A stretch of DNA of 64,000 bases from Balneolales bacterium (GTDB lineage: Bacteria > Bacteroidota > Rhodothermia > Balneolales > Natronogracilivirgulaceae), in the NCBI GenBank assembly GCA_007132975.1, contig SLNO01000042.1, positions 44,137 to 108,136 of the forward strand. Reading direction: 5' to 3'. Positions 35,874 through 46,198 of this stretch are shown one piece after another. The notes beneath the pieces are model-generated. The model was not told where the DNA came from and did no database searches. It saw nothing but the letters and a program-made list of their open reading frames with translations. Position 1 is the first letter of the stretch, and every line of letters begins with the position of its first letter. The translations under genes and the position numbers were made by a program.

Positions 35874-36809
35874 TCATTCGGATTTTGTGGATTCGGCCCT
35901 TGGATGGGCGGTGCGATAGACATTTCTCAAGTGTTCCACGCTTGTTCCAGTATAGATTTGCGTTGCTGCCAGGTCGGCGTGTCCCAGCAGCTCCTTGATA
36001 ACCCGAATGCCTGCTCCGCGGTCCAGCAGGTGGGTGGCGAAGCTGTGCCTGAGCACATGAGGGCTTTTCTGGCTCACTTCGCTCACTCGCGACAGGTAAT
36101 GTGCGACTTTGCGCTGGATGAGCCTGGGGTAGACCCTTTTGCCTGTATCGGTGAGAAACAGGGCCAAATGGTCGTCCGATGCCGTTTTTTTGCCGATCAG
36201 TTGATTGCGCTCCAAAAGGTAATTTTGCAGGGCCAAGGCGGCCGGATTTCCGAAGGGAATGATACGTTCCCTGGAGCCTTTTCCGAAGACCTTCACCCGT
36301 CTTCGTCCCAGATCGACATCGCCGGTATTCAATCCAACAAGTTCTGCAAGCCTCATTCCTGTGCCATAGAGAAGTTCAAGAATCGCCAGATCTCTTTTGC
36401 CTGACGGTTCATCGGTATCAACCGTCTCCATCATCAGGGCAAGCTCTTCAGGTCGGACCGTCTTGGGAAGGCGGTGTTCTTTTTTGGGATTCATCAGGAG
36501 GTGGGCCGGATTGTGACTGATCAATCCTCGTTTGAAAGCGAATTTAAGGAAGGATCGAACAGATGCGGTCTTTCGTGCGAGGGTGGATTTTGCCGGCCTG
36601 GAGGACATGAGGGATCCGAGCCATAGCCGGATCATCAGGCGGTCGATGCGATCGTACCGAAGTTCGGTGGTTTCAATTTCCCACTCCGTGCAACAGAAGT
36701 TCAGAAATTGCCGGATATCACGCTGATAGGCCTCCACAGTCCTTTGGGAGGCATTACGCTCAATTTCAAGATACTTAGTAAAGCGGTCCAGCAGGAGGAA
36801 TTCACTCAT
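35874..36809 (-). CDS. xerC: Tyrosine recombinase XerC/XerD
   Basis: LLYGTGMRLAELVGLNTGDVD, HVLRHSFATHLLDRGAGIRVIKELLGHADLAATQIYTG; R-H-R-H-Y residues. XerC versus XerD not resolved. Confidence 0.88.
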   Translation of the reverse strand: MSEFLLLDRFTKYLEIERNASQRTVEAYQRDIRQFLNFCCTEWEIETTELRYDRIDRLMIRLWLGSLMSSRPAKSTLARKTASVRSFLKFAFKRGLISHNPAHLLMNPKKEHRLPKTVRPEELALMMETVDTDEPSGKRDLAILELLYGTGMRLAELVGLNTGDVDLGRRRVKVFGKGSRERIIPFGNPAALALQNYLLERNQLIGKKTASDDHLALFLTDTGKRVYPRLIQRKVAHYLSRVSEVSQKSPHVLRHSFATHLLDRGAGIRVIKELLGHADLAATQIYTGTSVEHLRNVYRTAHPRAESTKSE

Positions 36810-36838
36810 AATCCGACGTTCCTGTATTCATCCTATAG

Positions 36839-36868
36839 CAAAGATAATCAAAGCATTCTCATTACAAA
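36839..36868 (-). promoter_or_regulatory. Candidate Bacteroidota-type promoter for the xer gene (TTTG-N18-TATCTTTG)
   Basis: On the minus strand TTTG at 36868-36865 and TATCTTTG at 36846-36839, ~30 nt upstream of the ATG at 36809. Confidence 0.5.
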
Positions 36869-36975
36869 GCAGAAAATATCAGAATCTGAAAAAAAACTGT
36901 AAGGAACTGGTTTGTTTATGCTCATTAAGGGTACCGGGATGTATCAGATGTTGACTCAAAACCTAAAACAGAGTA

Positions 36976-37470
36976 ATGATGAAAGGGCTGAAAATGAAAA
37001 AGAACGAAAATCGAATCCAGGATCCTGCGTACAGACAGATGGAAATTGCCGTTGGTGTATTGATACAAAATATCCTTGATATCCGGAATGTATCGGAGTG
37101 GGCGGCTTTCATGGGTTATTCACGGTCTCACTTTTGCCGCAGTTTCAAGAAGAGATTCGGTGAGAATCCAAAGTTGGTACTTAGAAGGGCACGCTTGAGA
37201 AAGGTTTGCCGGGTTATTCAGTCCGACTGGTCTGCAACGGCCTACAAGGTAGCGCTTGAGTCTGGATTTGAAAATGACAAGGCCTTGCATAAATTTCTGA
37301 GCCGAAATTTTCAAAAAGGTTTTGTTTCACTCAAGGACGAGTTGAAGAGGGATGCTTTTCGTTCGAGGAAACTGATTTCCTATGCTGCCGAGGCCGATTA
37401 TGAGTACATTATCGGCATGGCCAGCTTCGGTTCAGACAGGGCGTCCCTTCCAGGTGGGCTTGGTTTTTGA
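36976..37470 (+). CDS. AraC-like helix-turn-helix protein
   Basis: VSEWAAFMGYSRSHFCRSFKKRFGENPKLVLRRARLRKVCRVI...SATAYKVALESGFENDKALHKFLSRNF. Confidence 0.7.
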   Translation: MMKGLKMKKNENRIQDPAYRQMEIAVGVLIQNILDIRNVSEWAAFMGYSRSHFCRSFKKRFGENPKLVLRRARLRKVCRVIQSDWSATAYKVALESGFENDKALHKFLSRNFQKGFVSLKDELKRDAFRSRKLISYAAEADYEYIIGMASFGSDRASLPGGLGF

Positions 37471-38700
37471 AAGGCGGTCGCGCAATACCACTGTGGCCAG
37501 CATGTGAAACCAAAGAATGCCTGGAAGATATAATAAAGCGGTGGAAACAGGCCAATTCAGAAACATTGAAATATAAAGTCTCTGTAATACTGTGATACCA
37601 AGCAGCGTGGTGTATCCACCGATTAGAACAGGCGTGTCTGGCAGACATGAAATGCAGATCAGAGCTGTGCCAAGCACAATGACCGGAACCACGAAAACGA
37701 CAAAATGCAGGAGCCAGGCCATGAGAAACGGCAAGTAGCGATAGCCGAACCCGGCAAAGAAGTTCTTCCTGAAACCGTTGAACAAATCGGATGGGGTGCG
37801 ATACATTCGGCACCACAGGTGGTCTGTACCGTGGAACATGCGCATCGTCTTCCCGGATCGGACAACCATTTTGGCCATTATCACATCCTCCACTACCTGA
37901 TCTCTTACAAGTTCGTGTCCGCCTGTATCAAGATAGGTCTGCCTGGTGAAAACCATGCATTGTCCGCATGCATTTGCGAACATGGGTTTAACCTTTTGGC
38001 GCAAACGGGCAGAAGGAATCCATGCCGGTGCGCGGTAACTGTAGAGGGTTGGAAGGTAATTGGCAATGGTAGAATATACAGTTGAAATTACGGCTTTCTC
38101 CGCAATCGATTCCATTATCTGATGCGGCCAGACGGTTGCAAAATCAAGTTTGAAGAGATCTACAGCCGAAACTATTCTGGATATGGTGTTACTGGCTAAC
38201 CATGTATCTGCGTCCAGGAATATAAACAGGTCACCGTTAGCGTGGCGGGACAACTGATGACAGGCCCAGTTTTTTCCAAGCCACCCGTCGGGTCTTTTCT
38301 GACCCTTATGGACAATGACCTGCATAGACTGCGAGTCTTGATTATATGAAGATGGCTCATGTTTTCCGTAAACAGTGTTTACATTTTTTTGAAATTCTTC
38401 AGCAATCTTGAGGGTATTGTCTTCGGAATGATCATCAAGGATATGTATCTCGAGTCTGGGCCAATCCTGTTCTTGAAGTGTTTTCAGAAGCCTTGGAAGG
38501 TTTTGCTCTTCGTTCCTGGCTGGTATGAGAATGGAGACAAGGGGAGGGCTATCGCTTTCCAGCCAATCCGGCTGGCAATTCTCTTCCAGAACAGTATCCC
38601 CCAAACCCAGGAAATGTATTCTATTGTGAAGAAGAATCAGTGTTGTGGTGATAATGAACAGCAGACCGGGGACGAGCAGTCCAAACAGCAGAACATCCAT
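37432..38700 (-). CDS. Family 2 glycosyltransferase (membrane anchored)
   Basis: PLVSILIPARNEEQNLPRLLKTLQEQDWPRLEIHILDDHSEDNT, FIFLDADTWL, N- and C-terminal TM segments. Confidence 0.9.
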   Translation of the reverse strand: MDVLLFGLLVPGLLFIITTTLILLHNRIHFLGLGDTVLEENCQPDWLESDSPPLVSILIPARNEEQNLPRLLKTLQEQDWPRLEIHILDDHSEDNTLKIAEEFQKNVNTVYGKHEPSSYNQDSQSMQVIVHKGQKRPDGWLGKNWACHQLSRHANGDLFIFLDADTWLASNTISRIVSAVDLFKLDFATVWPHQIMESIAEKAVISTVYSTIANYLPTLYSYRAPAWIPSARLRQKVKPMFANACGQCMVFTRQTYLDTGGHELVRDQVVEDVIMAKMVVRSGKTMRMFHGTDHLWCRMYRTPSDLFNGFRKNFFAGFGYRYLPFLMAWLLHFVVFVVPVIVLGTALICISCLPDTPVLIGGYTTLLGITVLQRLYISMFLNWPVSTALLYLPGILWFHMLATVVLRDRLSKTKPTWKGRPV

Positions 38701-38705
38701 TGAGA

Positions 38706-39158
38706 TCAGTTGATGGTTTCTGTTCCTTTGAGGAACAGGGATCGGTCGCTGCCAAGATACTCACTATCGAAAATCATACCGGCAACCCATTCCTTCACAT
38801 CGGGGACGTCAGTGATGTCTATGTCGAGTCGCAGCATCGCATATTCTATCAGGCGTTCCATGCGACGGGCATCAAGAATTCCCAGGTAGTAAAGCTCCAG
38901 CATGTAACCGTAAGCATCCGATGTGATACGTGTGCGTTCGTTGGGATGAAGCGCCCGGGGTGAGGGAATACTTTTTCTCGCATTGGGGGTACTGGCAAGT
39001 TCACCTGACTCGTTCTTTTGCATGAGCCATGAATACGCCGCACTTATCTCCGAGTTATTGTACCCGCGAAGCTTGTCGAGTTTGATGTCCTTTAATTGGG
39101 CACCGATGTGTATCCTTTTGACCAGATAGATTATTAGGTCTACAACGTTGTTTTGCAT
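38706..39158 (-). CDS. DUF494 (Smg-like) family protein
   Basis: MQNNVVDLIIYLVKRIHIG...LRGYNNSEISAAYSWL...LGILDARRMERLIEYAM. Confidence 0.75.
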   Translation of the reverse strand: MQNNVVDLIIYLVKRIHIGAQLKDIKLDKLRGYNNSEISAAYSWLMQKNESGELASTPNARKSIPSPRALHPNERTRITSDAYGYMLELYYLGILDARRMERLIEYAMLRLDIDITDVPDVKEWVAGMIFDSEYLGSDRSLFLKGTETIN

Positions 39159-39605
39159 TCAAGATTCCTGATAAAGCCTGATGTATTTATTTTCGAGAGA
39201 TCGCATCTGCTTACGTTGCTCAACGGTGGCATCATTGTATCCAACCAAATGAAGCATCCCGTGAACCACTACGCGAAGCGTTTCCGTTTCAAAAGTCGTC
39301 TTCAGTTCCTGTGACTGGCGCTGGATCTGAGTAATACAACAAAAAAGAGTGCCTTCAATCGGCTCTTTTTCCTCATGATAAGGGAATGTGATGATATCGG
39401 TAACGTAATCATGCCCTAGATATCTGAGGTTGAGCTCCTTTATCTTTTCATCATCGACAAAAACCACTTCCAGTTCCAGAAAATTCCTTTTCTCATTATT
39501 ACTGACAATGCCGGAGAGACGCAATAAATTATTTTGATTCAGCGGATTTTGTACCGTTGTTTCATTGTAAATTGCAATTTGCTGCGTAGCCATCAATGGG
39601 TGCAA
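39159..39605 (-). CDS. ybeY: Endoribonuclease YbeY
   Basis: VVHGMLHLVGYNDATVEQRKQMRSLE (HGxLHLxGYD-type motif). ATG at 39593 also possible. Confidence 0.92.
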   Translation of the reverse strand: MHPLMATQQIAIYNETTVQNPLNQNNLLRLSGIVSNNEKRNFLELEVVFVDDEKIKELNLRYLGHDYVTDIITFPYHEEKEPIEGTLFCCITQIQRQSQELKTTFETETLRVVVHGMLHLVGYNDATVEQRKQMRSLENKYIRLYQES

Positions 39606-39637
39606 GGAAGCTGGGTTGTCAGTAGCGGTAATGACGT

Positions 39638-40144
39638 TCAGTCTTCGTCAAAATGGAAGCCTTCAAAATCAATTGATTCCGTGAGCGACAGCGCGACACT
39701 GCACATCATTACTTCTGGTGGAAGCTTCGTAAAGTCACCTCCAAGAAGTGACTCATTAACATTGGCATAAAAACTGCATCCTGCTTCTCTTTCTATGATC
39801 AATCCGGATATTTTGGAACCGTCTTTTCCAAAAAACGTAATTTGGTGCAGTAAATCACTGGCAACAAACGCGGTGCAGTTGTGTAACTGAAGAAAGGTAT
39901 CCTGGGTATAGACGGAAATCAGATTGGTCGGCTCCTCATCAAGAAGAAGTCCAAGGTGTATTTCCAGCGCCATTTTACGCCTGGTTTCCTTGTCGGCAAT
40001 CTCAAAGCGGTAGACGTTTCCACTTTTCTTCGGATTGGCACCCAGTACACCGGCAATTTTGGAAATGTTCTCCTCTGTAAATTTGTGGATCATCGCATCA
40101 AGGAATTTTGGCAGGACAGCAAAGCTGCTGAGTTGCGTTTTCAC
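39638..40144 (-). CDS. Conserved hypothetical protein
   Basis: 168 aa ORF in operon-like run between ybeY and DUF2723 gene; no family recognised. Confidence 0.65.
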   Translation of the reverse strand: MKTQLSSFAVLPKFLDAMIHKFTEENISKIAGVLGANPKKSGNVYRFEIADKETRRKMALEIHLGLLLDEEPTNLISVYTQDTFLQLHNCTAFVASDLLHQITFFGKDGSKISGLIIEREAGCSFYANVNESLLGGDFTKLPPEVMMCSVALSLTESIDFEGFHFDED

Positions 40145-40184
40145 TTATAAATATACTGCATAGATGCGAATATTGGAACAGTCA

Positions 40185-43148
40185 TTACTCACCGAACATG
40201 CGGCTCACACGACGTCTGTTTTCTTCGCGATCACGGGGAAATGGCAACCTTTGATCCGAAACTTCCTGGATGAAATCTGCTATGGCGAGAGCATCCTGGT
40301 CCAGGTCGTTCATAAAGAATATCCTCTGCATGATCATGTACCTGCTCGTCTCAAAAGAGAGTTCCCGGACAAGTTGCTGACGTTCTCGGTTCAGCGTCTG
40401 AAGACGGTTCTGAAGCACACGTCTTCTGCTTGAATCCATACGGCGGCCTCCTTCGTCAATTCGCTGTTCAAGGCCAGTGATTTCCGCTTCGATGCGATCA
40501 AGGTCACGCAGAAAAGCCCGGAATGAAACATCCAGGTCGCGGCGGGCCATTCTGGCGAGATCCAGTGCTCTGTCGTTGACTCCCAGCTGTGCAAACCGGT
40601 AAGCATAATTGAGAATGGAAGTCGGATCTCCTTCAATGGAGGTAAAGGGAATATGCTCTTCCCCCCAATGGAGCCAATATCGTGCACTGTCTGGCTGGCC
40701 GCCTTCCATGAAGGCACCGGCTTGCCGGTTTATGATGGTCCGGTAATTGTCCATCATGCGACGGATATTTTCATCAAAGTAAGCCTTTTCATTGTTTATT
40801 TCTCTGAGCCGGAATGTTTTCAGGCGTTTGCCGTGGATATCGGTATCAACGCTGTTGCCAGTGCGGAAGGGCATGACACGGAATGCTTTTCCTTCCAGTC
40901 GGAAATAATCCTGAAGATTCATTTGTGCATCCCTGGCCACGGTGGTGGAGAAATAGACAGGACGAACCCAGCGGTTGGTCCTCAGTATCTCAAGAACCAT
41001 ATCATCCTGGATGCGAGTATAGTGCAGCTCTGTGCCATCCCTGTCGCGGCCCAGAAAAATGCCTTCCAGGTGCCAGGTAACTTCGTCATCCAACTCCTCG
41101 AGGGGCACTCCGAATCCCATTTCTTCAGGGATTTCCTTCGGTGCCCAAGGGAAGTCCACCTCGCCGGCATACACCTGGCGGAGAAATTCCCTGTCAACCG
41201 GTATAGTGATGTCCCCCGGACGGTGAAAATCAGAGGCCCTGCGGAACATGAATTTATCATTCAGGCGGTCCACTTCGGCATCTGTCAGGTCGATGGGCAC
41301 CGGCGGGGCGCCATGACGCCAGAAGTTTTTCATTTGCTTGATATACCATTCGGTATTCAAAAGGCTCAGGTTGACCACACGCACATCGGTCCGCAACCCC
41401 TCAACCTCCTGCAGGTACCAGAGCGGGAAGGTGTCATTGTCACCGTTAGTGAACAGTATGGAGTAGGGAGCGGTACTGTTCAAAAGGTTGAATGCATAGT
41501 CTGGAGCTACATAGCGAAGACTTCGGTCGTTATTATTGTAAGTCTGACTTCCAACCAGCACGGGCAATGCCAGCACTGTCAAGGCCAGTACCCCATAGGC
41601 GGCATATTGGTTGGATTTCAGGTAGTGCTTCACAAGCTCAACAAGTCCGGTAACCCCCAACCCGATCCATATGGAAAAAGCAAAGAAGGATCCTGTGTAG
41701 GAATAGTCCCTTTCGCGTGGCTGGAAAGGCGTCTGATTCAAATATGCGACAATGGCAAGTCCGGTAGCCGTGAACAACACAAGCACGGCGAGGGCGCGTT
41801 TCCAGTCTTTCCTGAAATGAAAAAACATGCCAATCAGGCCTATTGCAAACGGAAAGTAGAAAAACCTGTTATGGGCGCGATTATGGGAAAAGTCGCTTTG
41901 CTCAAACCCGGATATCCATCGGGCATCCTGAATATCACTGTCCCGGCCAATGAAATTCCAAGCGAAATACCTCAAATACATGTGATTTACCTGATAGCTC
42001 AGGAAAAAGTGAAGATCACTGCGATACTGGGCATATTTTTGTTGATGCCTCTGGTCGGGAGAGTAGCGTCTGGGAAACAATTTCGGGTTTTCACGATCAA
42101 TTCCGCCAATCTCATTCCGAAAACTTTCACCTCTGAAAAGCGGCTGCTGCCCGTACTGCTCGCGTTTGAGGTAACTGATAAAGGCATCCACATTGTCGGG
42201 GGAGTTCTGATCGATGGCAGGGTTGACCTGGGACCGGATGTACAACATGGAGTAGCTGGAATAGCCTATGAGGATCAGAAGATACCCAAGCAGGACTATG
42301 TTTGCAGCCCGGTAGCCTTTTTTATGAGAATAGTAAATACCATATACAATCAACCCGCCAAATAAGGCCAGGAATGCAAGAGGACCGAGCATGCCTCCGG
42401 TTACATTGGCAAATGTACCTGCCAGGGCCGGCAGCTGTATGATCGTGAGGGGATATATTAGGAAGAAGATACCAATGGAAATCGCAGAGGCGGTTACGAA
42501 GGAAACAATCTGGAACTCGTATTTGCGGAAGTAGATGATGAGCCCTACGAAAAATATGGCCAGAAGGCTGAGCAGGTGGACTCCAAATGCCAGACCAAAC
42601 AGGAATGTGATGAGGAGCAGCCACCGTTCATTGCGGAGACTGTTGTGATTTTCTGACCACTTAAGCACAAGCCAGACCACAAGCGCTGTAAATGTAAGAG
42701 ACAGGGCGTAGGTTTCCGCCTCGATCGAAGTAAACCAGTGGCTGTCCGTGACCGAAAAAGTGAGTGCGCCTATCAGACCGCCGCCGTACATGCCTATCCT
42801 GTCAATAAGCGGGTAGGCGTCTGCATCATGGCCTCGAAATTCCCGCACAAAGCGGACGATAATCAGGTACAAAAGCATGATAGTGGTGGCAGAAGCCAGT
42901 GCACTCATCAGGTTTATCATGTACGCAGCAGACAAAGGCCCCACAAACATCGAGAAAACTCGTCCAAGTAGCAGGTAAAAGGGGGTTCCGGGCGGATGCG
43001 GGATTTGCAACCCATAAGCACAGGCAATCCGCTCGCTGCAATCCCAGAAACTGGCCGTTGGTGGCAAGGTCAGCATGTACAGGACAAGGGCTACCAGAAA
43101 AGAAAAAGCTGCAAACGCCTTATTCAGCGATTTGTGGTCCGTTGGCAT
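40185..43148 (-). CDS. DUF2723 family multi-TM protein (glycosyltransferase-like)
   Basis: 987 aa; LPPTASFWDCSERIACAYGLQIPHPPGTPFYLLLGRVFSMF, ILFTNGDNDTFPLWYLQEVEGLRTDVRVVNLSLLNTEWYI. Confidence 0.9.
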   Translation of the reverse strand: MPTDHKSLNKAFAAFSFLVALVLYMLTLPPTASFWDCSERIACAYGLQIPHPPGTPFYLLLGRVFSMFVGPLSAAYMINLMSALASATTIMLLYLIIVRFVREFRGHDADAYPLIDRIGMYGGGLIGALTFSVTDSHWFTSIEAETYALSLTFTALVVWLVLKWSENHNSLRNERWLLLITFLFGLAFGVHLLSLLAIFFVGLIIYFRKYEFQIVSFVTASAISIGIFFLIYPLTIIQLPALAGTFANVTGGMLGPLAFLALFGGLIVYGIYYSHKKGYRAANIVLLGYLLILIGYSSYSMLYIRSQVNPAIDQNSPDNVDAFISYLKREQYGQQPLFRGESFRNEIGGIDRENPKLFPRRYSPDQRHQQKYAQYRSDLHFFLSYQVNHMYLRYFAWNFIGRDSDIQDARWISGFEQSDFSHNRAHNRFFYFPFAIGLIGMFFHFRKDWKRALAVLVLFTATGLAIVAYLNQTPFQPRERDYSYTGSFFAFSIWIGLGVTGLVELVKHYLKSNQYAAYGVLALTVLALPVLVGSQTYNNNDRSLRYVAPDYAFNLLNSTAPYSILFTNGDNDTFPLWYLQEVEGLRTDVRVVNLSLLNTEWYIKQMKNFWRHGAPPVPIDLTDAEVDRLNDKFMFRRASDFHRPGDITIPVDREFLRQVYAGEVDFPWAPKEIPEEMGFGVPLEELDDEVTWHLEGIFLGRDRDGTELHYTRIQDDMVLEILRTNRWVRPVYFSTTVARDAQMNLQDYFRLEGKAFRVMPFRTGNSVDTDIHGKRLKTFRLREINNEKAYFDENIRRMMDNYRTIINRQAGAFMEGGQPDSARYWLHWGEEHIPFTSIEGDPTSILNYAYRFAQLGVNDRALDLARMARRDLDVSFRAFLRDLDRIEAEITGLEQRIDEGGRRMDSSRRRVLQNRLQTLNRERQQLVRELSFETSRYMIMQRIFFMNDLDQDALAIADFIQEVSDQRLPFPRDREENRRRVSRMFGE

Positions 43149-43383
43149 CGTATGGTTTATTTGTAAAAATTGAGAAAATTCCCAAATTTGCGGATTCTGT
43201 CACAGCTAACAATAATAGGAAGAGCTGGCCCATTAATCAAAGCACAATTTACCGTATTCTATGTCATTATCTGCGATTTTCCCATTTATTTCCGGCATCA
43301 GCCACAACAATTTGAGCAGGAGTGTATCAGGGATGGTGACCAGCAACTGCAAAATCCGTTATCAGGATTCGATCTCATTTTCC

Positions 43384-45930
43384 ATGAAAAGGAAAAACGT
43401 ACTTTTTGCACTGGTTATTTTTACGGCATTCACTGCTGGGTCCTGTGCGCATCTGTTTTTCGATGACAGGGAGGAGGAAACCGTACTATTTGAGGAAGGT
43501 TGGATAGTCCCAGATGGTCCTATTCAGCTGCTCAGGGAACGCACCTGGGACCTGCATCACCAGAAGCTGCGTGTGAGGTTCCGGTTTGAAGAAGAGCAAG
43601 TCCTTGGACAGACAGAAATGCTTTTCACAAGCATGGAAAAGCAAAATGAATTGATATTTGACGCTAAAACAATGGTGTTCGACTCCATTTACGATGTGCG
43701 TGCCGGGAGAATTTTTGAATATGTCCAGGATTCAGCCATAGTTACGGTGCAACTGAACAAGCATTTTGACCCCGGGGACACGCTGGTGCTGGGTATTTCA
43801 TTTGTCTCAACTCCTCCTGAGCGTGGACTTTATTTTGTAAACCCACGTGGTGATGACCCAGTAAAACCGACACAAATATGGACGCTGGGTCAACCGGAAG
43901 ACAACAGCTTCTGGTTTCCCACCATCGATCATCCAGCCGAAAGGACTACACAGGAGACCTGGATCTCGGTTCCGGAGCGCTTCCAGACGCTATCAAACGG
44001 ACTTCTGCTTGATAGTCGTGTTTTTCCGGGAGACTCACTCCGCACGGATTACTGGAAACTCCACCAACCTCATGCGCCGTATCTTTTTGTACTTGCCGTT
44101 GGCGAATATGAGATCGTAGAGGAAAAAGTTGGTGACATGCTCTACCGCTATTATGTCGAATCACAGTTTGTGAATACTGTAGATTTAATTTACAAAAATA
44201 CTGCAGATATGGTGGTTTATTCCGAAGAGCTGACAGGTGTTCCCTGGCCATGGGATCCGGTTTACGCCCAGGCTCCTGTGCATGATTTCATTGCCCGCGG
44301 AATGGAGAACACGACAGCTACACTTCTTTATGACGCCGTGCAGTTTGATTTGAGGGGCTCGCAAGATCTCTCCAATCAGGACCTGATCATGCATGAGGTC
44401 ATCCACCAGTGGTTTGGCAATCTTGTCACTTGCAAGGATTGGGCGAATCTGCCTCTGAATGAAGGGTTTGCCAACTATTTTGAATCTGCATACCGCCTGC
44501 ACAACGATGGCCGCGATGAATACCTCTGGAAAAATCACAACGATCGGCTCCGTTATTTTTCCGAAGCGGAAACATATCGCCGTCCCTTGATTTTCTACAG
44601 CTACAACATACCGGAGGATATGTACGACCGGCATACATACCAAAAGGCCGGGCAGGTGCTGCGCATGCTTCATGATTACCTGGGAGATGAGCTATGGTGG
44701 GAGGGAGTCAATCTTTGGCTGGATCGGCATGCCTTTGATGCCGTTGATGTCTTTGATTTACAAAGTGTGTTTGAGGATGTAAGTGGTATGGATCTGTACT
44801 TTTTTATCGATCAGTGGTTTCTGAAACCTGGCCATCCATATCTGGAGCTATCTCACGAAATATCCGGCAGCAGGGCCGAACTGTTTGTCGAACAAATCCA
44901 TGACACTATCCGGCAGCCATTGTTTACGCTTTACCCTGAGGTGCTTGTTGTGACAACGGGTGGGGAAATGCGGGAAAGAATCCGAATAGACGGTCCTGTC
45001 CACACTTTTGATTTTGAGTCAAGTCATGAAATTTTAGATGTAATTGTAGATCCTGAACGAGTACAGTTAGCTCAATACTTCCACGACATTTCTGTCGGTT
45101 CGTTGCAAAGGCGGCTCCAAAGCAGGCATCTTTTGGTCAGGGCAGAGGCACTTTCACTTGCAGAGGATTTCATGGAATACCGCACCATTCGTGAGAAAGT
45201 TGCTCAAATGGCTCTTGGGGATCCTTTTTGGGGGATTCGGATGACAGCTTACGGACTGGTGTCCGACTATATCGGATTGTTTGAAACCGGGGATATTCTC
45301 CCAATGGCGATGAAAGCCAGTTATGATAACGAACCGGCCTATGAAGTGCGTAGGGAAGCCCTGAATGTTTTGCGCAATATGGAAATTGCATCTACAGAGA
45401 TACATATTATGGTACAACAGCATTTAACAGAAATGATGTCAGATACCAGCTACTTTGTTGCTGCTGATGCGATTGTCTCTGCCGGTGAGCTTTTTCCGGA
45501 GCATGTGGCCACTCTTGTTTTACCGTATGTGGAAAGAGAGTCATACCAGGATATCCTCAAAAATGCTGTTGCGCACGCGATGATCTTGTCAGGACAGCCA
45601 GCGGCCCAGCAAATCCTGATGAGGCTTGCAGAAGAACCTGGAGAAAGACGATTCAGGAACATGGCGTTGTCGTATCTGGGTGATAACATAAGACAGATGG
45701 AATCGGATATGCAGGAAATGGCTGTAGAGCTGTTTGGACGCATTGTCCATGATCCGTCCCGGATGTACCGCATTTTGGCATACGAAGCTTTGGGATCGGC
45801 TGGTGCTGCGAAGTACCTTGACGAGCTGAGAACAATTCTTGATACCGGCATATCAGATCCCGGAGAACGGCGGGAACTCAAGGACGTTATTCGTATCCTG
45901 GAGTACAACAAGTTGATTGACGGCGAATGA
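43384..45930 (+). CDS. M1 family aminopeptidase (lipoprotein) with C-terminal HEAT-like repeats
   Basis: Lipobox AGSC; GMENTTA; HEVIHQWFGNLVTCKDWANLPLNEGFANYFE (HExxH-x18-E). ORF opens at 43261; ATG 43384 precedes the signal peptide. Confidence 0.92.
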   Translation: MKRKNVLFALVIFTAFTAGSCAHLFFDDREEETVLFEEGWIVPDGPIQLLRERTWDLHHQKLRVRFRFEEEQVLGQTEMLFTSMEKQNELIFDAKTMVFDSIYDVRAGRIFEYVQDSAIVTVQLNKHFDPGDTLVLGISFVSTPPERGLYFVNPRGDDPVKPTQIWTLGQPEDNSFWFPTIDHPAERTTQETWISVPERFQTLSNGLLLDSRVFPGDSLRTDYWKLHQPHAPYLFVLAVGEYEIVEEKVGDMLYRYYVESQFVNTVDLIYKNTADMVVYSEELTGVPWPWDPVYAQAPVHDFIARGMENTTATLLYDAVQFDLRGSQDLSNQDLIMHEVIHQWFGNLVTCKDWANLPLNEGFANYFESAYRLHNDGRDEYLWKNHNDRLRYFSEAETYRRPLIFYSYNIPEDMYDRHTYQKAGQVLRMLHDYLGDELWWEGVNLWLDRHAFDAVDVFDLQSVFEDVSGMDLYFFIDQWFLKPGHPYLELSHEISGSRAELFVEQIHDTIRQPLFTLYPEVLVVTTGGEMRERIRIDGPVHTFDFESSHEILDVIVDPERVQLAQYFHDISVGSLQRRLQSRHLLVRAEALSLAEDFMEYRTIREKVAQMALGDPFWGIRMTAYGLVSDYIGLFETGDILPMAMKASYDNEPAYEVRREALNVLRNMEIASTEIHIMVQQHLTEMMSDTSYFVAADAIVSAGELFPEHVATLVLPYVERESYQDILKNAVAHAMILSGQPAAQQILMRLAEEPGERRFRNMALSYLGDNIRQMESDMQEMAVELFGRIVHDPSRMYRILAYEALGSAGAAKYLDELRTILDTGISDPGERRELKDVIRILEYNKLIDGE

Positions 45931-46198
45931 GTCAATGACTTCCTTAAGATTGCCTCGCAATCAGGAAAGCCTTGAAGTACATCTTGGTCTTTATGCAACC
46001 AACATATTCACAGGAATGCCTTCGACAGATAAGCAGCTGTGAAAGAAACGATCCATCCGGATTTGGCAGCTGTATTAAAAAGTCGCATAATTAATATTAT
46101 GTAAAGTAGTGGATTGAGAATTCAAGAATGAAATCAGTGATTCAGTACACTCCTGCCCTTGCATCTCCATGCTTCAATTTACATGCAACTCCAAGATA

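Noticed and set aside
40653-42365. 570-codon open frame on the + strand antisense to the DUF2723 gene
   Set aside because: Lies wholly inside a well-supported 987-aa membrane protein gene on the other strand; sequence has no recognisable domain. Long shadow ORFs are common opposite coding sequence of moderate/high GC.
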